Origin: a virus
IMG/VR virus record: IMGVR_UViG_3300023278_000981
Location: 1-26,117 of that record
DNA length: 26,117 bases
Direction: 5' to 3' (one strand)
The translations under genes and the position numbers were made by a program. Shown piece by piece: positions 7,298 to 14,530 of this stretch (positions within the stretch are counted from its first letter, which is position 1; each line of letters begins with the position of its first letter). The notes beneath the pieces were generated by a model. That model saw only the letters and a program-made list of their open reading frames with translations. It was not told the origin of the DNA and ran no database searches.

Positions 7298-7862
7298 AAT
7301 ACCTATATTTCAAGATTCAATTATCTTTGGTTCTATAGTTAATCAAGAATTAGATAAAAATATTTTACATATTTTAGATAATGAGATGAAAAAAAATGAA
7401 GGAGTATTTTATACTAATAAGGGTGGTTATCAAACTGAAAATATATTTCAAGAAAAAATAAATAATTTTTTACTAAATAAATCAGCTGAATTGCTTGTTC
7501 AAAATTATAATTTAAAAAATGTAAAAATTAATCTACTTAATCTTTGGATTAATCATAATTTAAAAGGTGATTATAATTCACCTCATATACATCAAACCTC
7601 TAACTTTTCAGGAATATATTATGTTGAGGTTTCTAAAGAAGGTGGAAATTTAATTTTTTTCAGAGGAGATAGGTCAAATCAAATGTTAGATATACAATCT
7701 TTTTTAAAAGATAAAGATTTTCAAGAAGAATTTCATATCAAACCTGTAAAAAATCAACTTATAATTTTTCCATCACATTTAATACACATGGTAACTCCTC
7801 ACTTAGATAATAAACCTAGAGTATCTGTTTCATTTAATATATCAATAGAGAAAAATGGCTAG
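7290..7862 (+). CDS. 2OG-Fe(II) oxygenase (TIGR02466-like family)
   Basis: This 190-aa protein has the pattern of the putative 2OG-Fe(II) oxygenase family TIGR02466/PF13759. It shows P-H99-I-H101 with SGIYYV following, GGNLIFFRG, then LIIFPSHLIHMVTPH with H166 as the distal iron ligand. Arg177 in PRVSVSFNIS is the probable 2OG-binding residue. The His-x-His arrangement in place of His-x-Asp is normal in that family. AGGAAA precedes the ATG, which overlaps the upstream gene by 8 bp. It differs clearly from the two oxygenase-like proteins at 2693-3813, so it is not a recent duplicate. Substrate unknown. Confidence 0.87.
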   Translation: MDKIPIFQDSIIFGSIVNQELDKNILHILDNEMKKNEGVFYTNKGGYQTENIFQEKINNFLLNKSAELLVQNYNLKNVKINLLNLWINHNLKGDYNSPHIHQTSNFSGIYYVEVSKEGGNLIFFRGDRSNQMLDIQSFLKDKDFQEEFHIKPVKNQLIIFPSHLIHMVTPHLDNKPRVSVSFNISIEKNG

Positions 7863-7989
7863 AAAATTTAAAGATTTTGTAGAAAGAGATCAACCTAGGA
7901 AAAGGCCTAGAAGACATTGTAAGTCACCAAATAAAAAAAAGAAGTTGCAGCACAATAAAAAATATAATAGACAGGGACGTACACAATGA
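7855..7989 (+). CDS. tiny highly basic protein (44 aa)
   Basis: A 44-codon gene with ATG at 7855 overlaps the oxygenase end by 8 bp, and its TGA overlaps the next ATG (ATGA at 7986). The product has 18 Lys/Arg in 44 residues, including an RKRPRRH cluster (15-21) and four consecutive Lys (27-30), and ends KKYNRQGRTQ. Small basic proteins with a MARKFKDF-type start recur in marine phages. Nucleic acid or virion-DNA binding is inferred from charge only. Placement and coupling support a real gene. Confidence 0.75.
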   Translation: MARKFKDFVERDQPRKRPRRHCKSPNKKKKLQHNKKYNRQGRTQ

Positions 7990-8186
7990 GTGATTTACCT
8001 AAAATACCAGCAACCGCAAAAGAAATTATTAAACATAAAAGAACAGGCAAATTGTATGCTAGCAAAATTGATTTTGATGCTGATGTTGCTGATCCCAATA
8101 CTGACACTACTGTGGATGACTTCAGGCAAGACCTTGAAATTAAAGTTACGAGAATTGGTGAAATGGGAGCTTTAACTAAAAAATAA
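7986..8186 (+). CDS. small conserved hypothetical protein (66 aa)
   Basis: Starts in ATGA overlap with the basic-protein gene and ends in TAATG overlap with the glycosyltransferase. An AGGGA about 8 bp upstream can serve as Shine-Dalgarno. The sequence contains a GKLYASKIDFDADVAD strand-turn-strand region and an acidic middle (about 29-50), and it ends with Lys-Lys. It has no cysteines, membrane segment or catalytic motif. Its acidity next to the very basic 44-aa protein makes an interaction conceivable, but this is speculation. Confidence 0.68.
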   Translation: MSDLPKIPATAKEIIKHKRTGKLYASKIDFDADVADPNTDTTVDDFRQDLEIKVTRIGEMGALTKK

Positions 8187-9121
8187 TGCAACCTCGTGGG
8201 GCCACTGAGCTACAACATGAAATGCTTGAAAAGCATGTTTCAAAAGAGTTGTTAGATCAAGTACAGATATGTACATCTATTCCTGGTAAAGTTCCAATAG
8301 ATTCAAATAAATTAAATATCCTTTGGCAAAAAAACTCTTGGGACCAACCTAATTTACAAGAATTTTTTACTAATAAGAAAAGACATGACGAATATGATTG
8401 GTACGTATTTAATAGTCATTGGAATTATGAAAAGTTTAGATATGCTTTTGATATACCTACTGAAAAATGCGTAGTAATTAAAAATGGTATAGATAAATTT
8501 CCTGTTAGAAAAATTTATAAGAGAGGAACTCCAATAAAATTAATACATCACTGCACCCCATGGAGAGGTTTAAATGTATTGTTACGTGCAATGCAGGAGA
8601 TAGATAACCCTCATATAAAATTAGATGTTTATAGTTCTTGTAAAGTATACGGATCTGAGTTTTCAGATAACACTGAAAAAGATTTTAAAGGATTATATGA
8701 ACAAGCTAATAAATTACCTAACGTAAATTATATTGGTTACAAACCCCATGAGTACATAAAAGAAATGATGCCTAACTACGATATGTTTGTGTACCCATCT
8801 ATATTTGAAGAAACATCTTGTGCGTCAGCTTTAGAAGCTTTAGCTTCTGGTGTACATGTAATTACTAATAACTTTGGAGCTTTATATGAAACTTGTGCAG
8901 AGTGGCCAGTTTACATTAACTACTCGAAAAATTACGAACAGATGGCACAGGATACAGGAGCAGCGATTAATGTTGCAGCATCCTATTTACATGAAAATTT
9001 TATGCAAGAACACCTACAACAGCAACAGGACTTTTATAAAAGATTTTATAACTGGGAAAAAAAGGGTATGGAATGGACAAACTTTTTGAAAGGAGCTTTA
9101 AATGAAAGAAACAATAAATGA
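8186..9121 (+). CDS. glycosyltransferase, GT4-like (GT-B fold)
   Basis: This 311-aa protein resembles family 4 retaining glycosyltransferases. The N-terminal domain is shorter than usual (about 105 residues) and includes WYVFNSHWNYEKF and a VVIKNGID linker, the typical N-G-I/V-D turn between the two Rossmann domains. The C-terminal domain shows KLIHHCTPWRGLNVLLRA (118-135), NVNYIGYKP (179-187), and the donor-binding E209-x7-E217 motif in FEETSCASALEALASG, followed by VHVITNNFGA. It would transfer a sugar from a nucleotide-sugar donor. The acceptor (virion protein, DNA or host glycan) cannot be told. It overlaps the second glycosyltransferase by 20 bp, so they are probably co-expressed. Confidence 0.87.
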   Translation: MQPRGATELQHEMLEKHVSKELLDQVQICTSIPGKVPIDSNKLNILWQKNSWDQPNLQEFFTNKKRHDEYDWYVFNSHWNYEKFRYAFDIPTEKCVVIKNGIDKFPVRKIYKRGTPIKLIHHCTPWRGLNVLLRAMQEIDNPHIKLDVYSSCKVYGSEFSDNTEKDFKGLYEQANKLPNVNYIGYKPHEYIKEMMPNYDMFVYPSIFEETSCASALEALASGVHVITNNFGALYETCAEWPVYINYSKNYEQMAQDTGAAINVAASYLHENFMQEHLQQQQDFYKRFYNWEKKGMEWTNFLKGALNERNNK

Positions 9122-9983
9122 AGACACTTACCAAACACTAAAAGAAGTTGAGGTAACACCATACGAAAAAGCTACTCTTCCTATGTGGAAACCGGACACC
9201 GGACAAAAAGAAGAAAAGAAAACAACTAAGTCACCTTATAACATTATGATTTGTACACCTTGTCATAGTGATGTGACTATGCATTACACACAGGCCCTTT
9301 TAGAACTTCAACAACTATGTATTAAAAAGGGCATAAGAATTACATTTACTTTATTAAAATCTTCTTTAGTTACTCAAGGAAGAAACTTATGTGTGTCAGC
9401 ATTCTTAGAATCTAACTGTACTCATATGTTATTTGTAGACTCTGATATATATTTTAGAGCAGAATCTATTATTAAAATGTTAGATTTAGACAAAGAATTA
9501 ATATCTATTCCTTATCCACTTAAAACTATGATGTGGGATAAGCTTTATAAAAAGTGGAATGATGGTGAAGTTAAAAACGCTGGAGATATACATAGATGGC
9601 TAAACACCTACCCAATGAAAGTAGCAGATGCTGATAACATAACTTTAGATAGTGGTGTTATGGAAGTAACTCATAGTCCTACAGGATGTATGTTAATTAA
9701 AAGATCAGTGTTTGACAAGATGATAGAAAAGTATCCAGATAAAAATATAGTTCAAAAGACAGTGATAAATGGTGAGTATATAGATAGACCTCATTTATGG
9801 AACTTTTTTGATTGCATACACGACCCAGAGACTAAGACTTATTTAGGTGAAGATTTTTCTTTTTGTAAGCTTTGGAAAGATATCGGGGGTAAATGTTATG
9901 TCTTTGTTAATGACCCAATCATCCATGTAGGCGAACATCAGTACGAAGGATGTTTTAGAGACGAGTTGAAACTAGCCGACTAA
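9102..9983 (+). CDS. glycosyltransferase, GT-A fold
   Basis: This 293-aa protein has an AGGAG Shine-Dalgarno at 9091-9095 inside the preceding gene. After a 45-residue polar leader, the GT-A nucleotide-sugar domain begins with NIMICTPCHSDVTM (47-60). A conserved VTQGRNLCVSAFL segment follows, with the metal-binding D113-S-D115 in HMLFVDSDIYF. Later elements are GCMLIKRSVFDKM (195-207), G249-E-D251 and a late H275 near the end (IIHVGEH), consistent with an inverting-type catalytic site. Many marine phages carry such proteins. Paired with the GT4-like gene it may build a two-sugar modification. The acceptor is unknown. It is the last gene before a 46-bp intergenic gap with a candidate promoter. 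Confidence 0.83.
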   Translation: MKETINEDTYQTLKEVEVTPYEKATLPMWKPDTGQKEEKKTTKSPYNIMICTPCHSDVTMHYTQALLELQQLCIKKGIRITFTLLKSSLVTQGRNLCVSAFLESNCTHMLFVDSDIYFRAESIIKMLDLDKELISIPYPLKTMMWDKLYKKWNDGEVKNAGDIHRWLNTYPMKVADADNITLDSGVMEVTHSPTGCMLIKRSVFDKMIEKYPDKNIVQKTVINGEYIDRPHLWNFFDCIHDPETKTYLGEDFSFCKLWKDIGGKCYVFVNDPIIHVGEHQYEGCFRDELKLAD

Positions 9984-9994
9984 AATGGTATTAT
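9966..9994 (+). promoter_or_regulatory. candidate sigma70-like promoter for the internal virion gene block
   Basis: TTGAAA at 9966-9971 (5 of 6 matches to TTGACA) and TATTAT at 9989-9994 (5 of 6) are spaced by exactly 17 bp. The predicted start is about 10,001. A Shine-Dalgarno AAGGAG at 10,014-10,019 and the ATG at 10,030 follow. This is the best-matching promoter-like element seen in the left half, and it falls in one of the few true intergenic gaps. Confidence 0.45.
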
Positions 9995-10001
9995 TTCATA
10001 C

Positions 10002-10013
10002 TTAAGATCTTAA
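10002..10013. promoter_or_regulatory. 12-bp perfect palindrome at the predicted transcription start
   Basis: TTAAGATCTTAA is a perfect inverted repeat located immediately after the predicted transcription start and before the Shine-Dalgarno at 10,014. It could be an operator for a dimeric regulator. It is not a convincing terminator, because it is AT-rich, has no loop and no T-run follows. The 9-bp core TTAAGATCT occurs elsewhere in the window, so chance is possible. Confidence 0.3.
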
Positions 10014-10029
10014 AAGGAGAATTTAATAA

Positions 10030-10995
10030 ATGCTACAGTTTTTACCCTACGCAATGGCCGCTTACGGTGGTTACAAAGGATACAGAGGAGCAAAAGAATC
10101 AGGAGCATCAGGACTTGGGAGAATACTTGGTGGTATAACAGGAGCTTACACAGGATACAATTTAGGAAGTATGGTTCCAGGAACAGTTCCTTATTCTCAA
10201 TTAGGACAAAATTTTGCATCTTTAAAAGGTTTACCAGGACAACAAATTGCTAAAGTTCCTTTTTTAGGGGGAGACCCAGGAACTATGCAAGGACTTGTTG
10301 GAAACGAAGGTCAAAGCGCAAATAGTTTATTAGATATTTTAAAAAGACAAAAAGCTGATGGAACAGGAATGGAATACAGTCCAGGAAAAGTTTCAGCTGC
10401 AATCGCTGCAGGAACTTACTTTGGTGGTGCTTTTGATCAACAACCAACAGATATTTACACACCAGGATACAACATGGGTTATTTAGACTTACAAGCTAAC
10501 AGACCAGGTTACACTTACATAGATCCAACAACAGGTCAAGAAAAAGCATATGAAAAAGTATACGCACCTGAAGAAGCAGGAAGAGGTGATCCAAGAATGG
10601 GTTCTTATTCTATGAACGTTCAAAGATTAAGAGTAGGTGGTATAGCAGAAATTAAAAAATTCAATGAGGGTGGTGTAAACTATCTTCCATCAAAAGTTTC
10701 ACATGACGAAAACGATGCAAACAATTATGTTAGAGCGTTAGGTTATGTTGAAGACGGAGCAGGCGTAGGAGACAAAGACGAGGATACAATGTTAGCTCAA
10801 TTAGCGGACGGAGAGTTTGTAACAAGAGCAGATGGAGTATTAGGTGCTGGAATCATAGCTGGAGCTAATCCAAATAGCATGAAAGACATGCGAGAAAAAG
10901 GTGCCCAATATTTCTATGAACAACAAAAAAGATACAAACGTGTATTTGATTTATTAAAGGATAGAAATGGCAACAGCGAACAAAAAACAAATTAA
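10030..10995 (+). CDS. conserved probable internal virion or tail protein (321 aa)
   Basis: Strong translation signals (AAGGAG, 10-bp spacing) open this 321-aa gene. Residues 1-50 are Gly/Ala/Tyr-rich and amphipathic (MAAYGGYKGYRGAKESG, then RILGGITGAYTGYNLG). This resembles glycine-zipper segments of proteins that insert in membranes. The C-terminal part (250-285) carries DEDTMLAQLADGEFVTRADG and VLGAGIIAGANP. A related GEFV-type motif is widespread in phage tail-associated proteins and in marine phages of this group. The last residues are basic. Its 3' end overlaps the next gene by 29 bp. A role in virion or DNA delivery is inference. Confidence 0.7.
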   Translation: MLQFLPYAMAAYGGYKGYRGAKESGASGLGRILGGITGAYTGYNLGSMVPGTVPYSQLGQNFASLKGLPGQQIAKVPFLGGDPGTMQGLVGNEGQSANSLLDILKRQKADGTGMEYSPGKVSAAIAAGTYFGGAFDQQPTDIYTPGYNMGYLDLQANRPGYTYIDPTTGQEKAYEKVYAPEEAGRGDPRMGSYSMNVQRLRVGGIAEIKKFNEGGVNYLPSKVSHDENDANNYVRALGYVEDGAGVGDKDEDTMLAQLADGEFVTRADGVLGAGIIAGANPNSMKDMREKGAQYFYEQQKRYKRVFDLLKDRNGNSEQKTN

Positions 10996-11428
10996 ACCTT
11001 TAGTAAGTATTTTACCACTAGAGCCTAAAGACATAGAAAGGTTTTGGCCTTTAGCAGAATTTATGGTAGCGGAAGCACTAGCTTTCTCTGGTAAGTATGC
11101 AGATTCCGCTTGGGTTATGGACGAATTAAAAAAAGACACTATGCAATGTTGGGTTATGTTTGGTTCAGATGAATTTGAAGAAAACAAAGTATTTGGTATT
11201 TGTGTTGGAAGAATTGGTGTTATGCCAAATTATAATCAATACGAGATTGTAATATGTACAGGAAAAAGAAGAGAATTATGGGAAGACAATTTAATAAAAG
11301 CAGTTACTGATTTTGCTACTGCTAATAAATGTAAAAGATTAAGTATAATGGCCAGACCTGGTTGGGAAAAAGTTTCTAAAAAATGGGGATGGAAAAAAAA
11401 ACACGTACAACTAGAGAAATGGATATAA
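10967..11428 (+). CDS. GNAT-like protein in the virion module (153 aa)
   Basis: The ATG at 10,967 has AAAGGA 5 bp upstream and lies 29 bp inside the previous gene. The layout resembles a GNAT N-acetyltransferase fold: a PLEPKDIERFWPLAEFMV helix region, a CWVMFGSDE strand, a V-F-G-I-C-V-G-R-I-G-V strand (69-79), a long helix (DNLIKAVTDFATANKC), and a final GWEKVSKKWGWKKKHVQLEKWI segment typical of the GNAT C-terminus. The usual acetyl-CoA P-loop (Q/R-x-x-G-x-G/A) is not clear: the region reads GKRRELW. T7-like phages also carry GNAT-like proteins among internal virion proteins, so this may be structural and not an active enzyme. Confidence 0.65.
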   Translation: MATANKKQIKPLVSILPLEPKDIERFWPLAEFMVAEALAFSGKYADSAWVMDELKKDTMQCWVMFGSDEFEENKVFGICVGRIGVMPNYNQYEIVICTGKRRELWEDNLIKAVTDFATANKCKRLSIMARPGWEKVSKKWGWKKKHVQLEKWI

Positions 11429-11429
11429 T

Positions 11430-12284
11430 ATGAGTTTTTTTGGAGGAGGAAGATCACAATCAGCTGCAGCGCCAAGTTCACAAACACAATTTGTAAGAGA
11501 AGCACCAGGTATAGAGGAACGTAAGATAGAGTTGATGGACATTGCGAGACAAGTCGCACAAGATCCTATTAATTTACCAGACTATCAAGTAGCAGGTTTA
11601 GGTGCTTTAGAACAACAAGGTATTACAGCAGCTGGAACAACCGGTGTTGGAGCTGGAACTGTGCAACAAGGTATTAATCAAGTGACAGGTGCAGCGGCAC
11701 CTATTGGTGCATCACAGATTCAACAATATTTAAATCCATATCAATCGTATGTAACAGGAGAGATTGCTAGACAATCAGGAATTATGCAAAACCAATTAGC
11801 AAACCAAGCAATTCGATCTGGTGCATTTGGTGGAGGAAGAGAAGGTGTTCAACAAGCAGAGCTTCAAGGAAGAACTTTAGAGGCTATGGGCAGAGCACAA
11901 CAGCAAGGTTTCAATACTGCATTAGGTGCAGCTCAAAGACAACAACAAGTTGGTTTAATGGCAGGTCAGCAGTTAGGTCAATTAGGTGCTGGTCAACAAC
12001 AAATGGCTCAAGGCGATATCAATCAATTAATGGCAGCAGGTGGTGTTCAAAGACAACTTGCTCAGTCAGCGCTTGATGCACAAAGACAATCTACATTACA
12101 ACAACAATACGAACCTTATCAAAGAGCTGAGTTCTTAGCTAACTTGTATGCTGCAGGACCTAAGTCTTCTTCTCAAGTTACAATGGGTACACAACCATCT
12201 ACTAGTCCATTAGCACAAGCTGTTGGTACTGGTATAGGAGCATTTACAGCATTCCAAGGTATTAACCCTAACCAGAAGGCCTAG
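11430..12284 (+). CDS. Gln/Ala/Gly-rich virion protein (284 aa)
   Basis: This 284-aa protein of low complexity is dominated by Gln, Ala and Gly. It opens MSFFGGGRSQSAAAPSS and includes a conserved-looking NPYQSYVTGEIARQ block (107-120), then GAFGGGREGV (about 132-141). A long helical Gln/Ala stretch (150-225) follows, then a C-terminal PLAQAVGTGIGAFTAF hydrophobic patch. Proteins with the NPY-Q and GAFGGxR motifs are common in short-tailed marine phages, beside large internal proteins. Its composition suits an ejected or internal core protein. It starts 1 bp after the previous stop. Confidence 0.72.
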   Translation: MSFFGGGRSQSAAAPSSQTQFVREAPGIEERKIELMDIARQVAQDPINLPDYQVAGLGALEQQGITAAGTTGVGAGTVQQGINQVTGAAAPIGASQIQQYLNPYQSYVTGEIARQSGIMQNQLANQAIRSGAFGGGREGVQQAELQGRTLEAMGRAQQQGFNTALGAAQRQQQVGLMAGQQLGQLGAGQQQMAQGDINQLMAAGGVQRQLAQSALDAQRQSTLQQQYEPYQRAEFLANLYAAGPKSSSQVTMGTQPSTSPLAQAVGTGIGAFTAFQGINPNQKA

Positions 12285-12292
12285 GGGGTTCG

Positions 12293-14530
12293 ATGTCACT
12301 TAACAAAGTTTTAAACAGACCTATGTTTCGTAAAGAGGCACTTAGAAAAGGTGTGCTTAAAACTATTAATGCAAACACAGGTATTATGGTTGGGCAACCG
12401 TACACCGGAGCACCCGTTCCAGCAATCAGAAAACCACCAACTGCTTTTGAAAGATTTAAAGTAAGTGGACCAGTAAGAGGAATTAAAGCTTTAGGTAAAG
12501 GTGTTGCTAATTTACCCGCATATGGAGGATACCTTGCAGGTGAAAAAGTTGCAGAAGGTTTAGGTGTAGAAGACCCTGTTGGAAAAATGGCTTTTGGGTT
12601 AGGAGGATCTTATGCTGGTGTAAGAGCATTACCTGCTTTAGCAGGTATAGGATTACTACCAAGCGCTATTATTGGTGCTAGTATTTATGGGGTAAAAAAT
12701 AGAGTTGATGCAGGTATTGAATTAAGAAAAAAAATTAATGCAATGTCTCCTGCAGAGAGAAAAGCTTTTGAAATAGAAAATAGAAACAAAGCATTTAGTT
12801 ATATGGGAGACGGTGTAACAGACGAAGAATTATTTGGTAAGTTTGTACCAAAACCACCAGAAGATATAAAAACAAGATCTTCAGCAGCACCAAAAGATGG
12901 ACCAGGTTCTGGAAGAAATTTTAATAAAAACAAATCAAAAGAATTAAAAGCTGAAGGCGACCCACTGCTACAGGACAACGTAGCTAATTCAGACGACATA
13001 GCTAATTTAGATTCAGTGCAAGAAAATTCACTAGGTGGTGGAACACCTCCTGGAGGTGAAGATGGTATTACTAATTACACAAGTACTTTAGAAGAAGATA
13101 AAGAAAGAAGAAAAGCAGAAGAACTATTAACTGCTCCAGAAAAGAAGGCACAGAAATCTGAAAGCACGGCTCAGGGAAACAATGAAATAGGATTAGGTGG
13201 ACCTTCTGATGATAAAGAATTTAATAAAACGATAGCCCTTGCTAAAAAATATCAAGAAGAAGTATTTAAAGGTGAAGGATCACAGGCTGGTTTAGTATTT
13301 TTAGCTAACCTTGCATCAGGATTATTGACAGGAACCACAGCAAGAGCAGGATTGGGAGGAGCCATGGAAGTATTTGGTCAAGCAATAGGCCCTGCTGTAA
13401 ATAATTATGCAACAATAAAATTAAAAGAAGGTGAACTTAGAGCTCGTAACAGAGAAGCATCATTGAACGCTGCAGTAGATCATATGAAATTTTTAAATGA
13501 TAATGCAAATAAAGAAGTTGAGAGACCTGAAAGAGATGGAGGAATAATTCAAATTAGAGGAGCTGATGGTAGATTAAGAAATTACAAAGGATACTCTTTA
13601 AAAGATGGAACTAAACAAATAGCAGCAGGTATTGGTGAAGATGGTAGAGAAACTTTTGTACCAATAAACCAAGGAGGACCTATAAAAGATAGCGGACCTG
13701 ATGGTATTCCAAATAATGAAGATGATAGACTCATTGGTCAATACGAAAATTTCTTACCACAAAAGAATGTAGATAAAAGATTATTTGATATTCAAGACGT
13801 ACTTGGAAATAGATACAATGCGCTATCTGTTACAAGAGATGTATTAAAAACATTAAATCAAATGGATGCGTCTGGTGAAACTGTTAAAGCCGGTGCTGCA
13901 TTATCTATTGATCAATTTACTAGAAGATTGAGTGGAGTTGCAAAAGAAATTTTAGGATTTGAAGTATCTGGAATGTCATTAGATGCTTTAGAAGCAAAAG
14001 TAGCTGAGCTTCAAGCAGACGAATATGCTGCAATAGACAGAGATCCTGATTTAAGTGATGAAGGCAAAGAAGCAGCAAAGAAAAATTTAGATAGTAAAAA
14101 CTTAATCAAACAAGCTAAAGCTAGATTAAAAGGTAGAGGAATGCTTTCTGGTTTAACAAGAGAAGAACAGGAAAAACTTGCTGTACAAGAAGTTACATTA
14201 ACTTACGCACTTGCAAATACATTTAAAGATCAAGATAGATTAACACAAAGAGATGTTAATGCTGCTAAAGAAATTGTAAACATATTTTCATTAGGTAGAT
14301 CATCTAAAGACGTAAGAGCTTCAATCGAAGCTATTGGAAGACAGCTTGAATCAGATATTAGAAGACAAGAAAGTCTATACACAGTTGCAGGTGGATTAGA
14401 AAATACCCTTAAAGATTTAAGAAGACTTAAAAACTTTGAAGTATTTGAAGGAGAAGGTGGAGTTGCTTCACAATTAGCAGAAGATTTAAGTTTGGAAGAA
14501 ATAGAAAATATTATTGAAGGGATAAACTAA
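12293..14530 (+). CDS. large probable internal virion / ejection protein (745 aa)
   Basis: Starts 8 bp after the previous stop, with a GGGGG Shine-Dalgarno-like run just upstream. Residues 60-135 are Gly/Ala-rich with a hydrophobic core (FGLGGSYAGVRALPALAGIG and LLPSAIIGASIYG) that could cross a membrane. Residues 165-300 are charged and probably disordered. A second Gly/Ala helical region lies at about 335-380 (LVFLANLASGLLTG and GGAMEVFGQAIGPAV). The C-terminal 280 residues are mostly charged helices. No lysozyme or protease motif is visible. Size, position and membrane-like segments suggest a T7 gp15/gp16 or P22 gp7/16/20-type ejected protein; that is analogy, not homology. Its stop overlaps the next ATG by 1 bp. 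Confidence 0.72.
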   Translation: MSLNKVLNRPMFRKEALRKGVLKTINANTGIMVGQPYTGAPVPAIRKPPTAFERFKVSGPVRGIKALGKGVANLPAYGGYLAGEKVAEGLGVEDPVGKMAFGLGGSYAGVRALPALAGIGLLPSAIIGASIYGVKNRVDAGIELRKKINAMSPAERKAFEIENRNKAFSYMGDGVTDEELFGKFVPKPPEDIKTRSSAAPKDGPGSGRNFNKNKSKELKAEGDPLLQDNVANSDDIANLDSVQENSLGGGTPPGGEDGITNYTSTLEEDKERRKAEELLTAPEKKAQKSESTAQGNNEIGLGGPSDDKEFNKTIALAKKYQEEVFKGEGSQAGLVFLANLASGLLTGTTARAGLGGAMEVFGQAIGPAVNNYATIKLKEGELRARNREASLNAAVDHMKFLNDNANKEVERPERDGGIIQIRGADGRLRNYKGYSLKDGTKQIAAGIGEDGRETFVPINQGGPIKDSGPDGIPNNEDDRLIGQYENFLPQKNVDKRLFDIQDVLGNRYNALSVTRDVLKTLNQMDASGETVKAGAALSIDQFTRRLSGVAKEILGFEVSGMSLDALEAKVAELQADEYAAIDRDPDLSDEGKEAAKKNLDSKNLIKQAKARLKGRGMLSGLTREEQEKLAVQEVTLTYALANTFKDQDRLTQRDVNAAKEIVNIFSLGRSSKDVRASIEAIGRQLESDIRRQESLYTVAGGLENTLKDLRRLKNFEVFEGEGGVASQLAEDLSLEEIENIIEGIN

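Noticed and set aside
11236-11559. 107-aa open frame on the - strand across the junction at 11,428
   Set aside because: Antisense to two well-supported genes, with low-complexity hydrophobic sequence and no Shine-Dalgarno.
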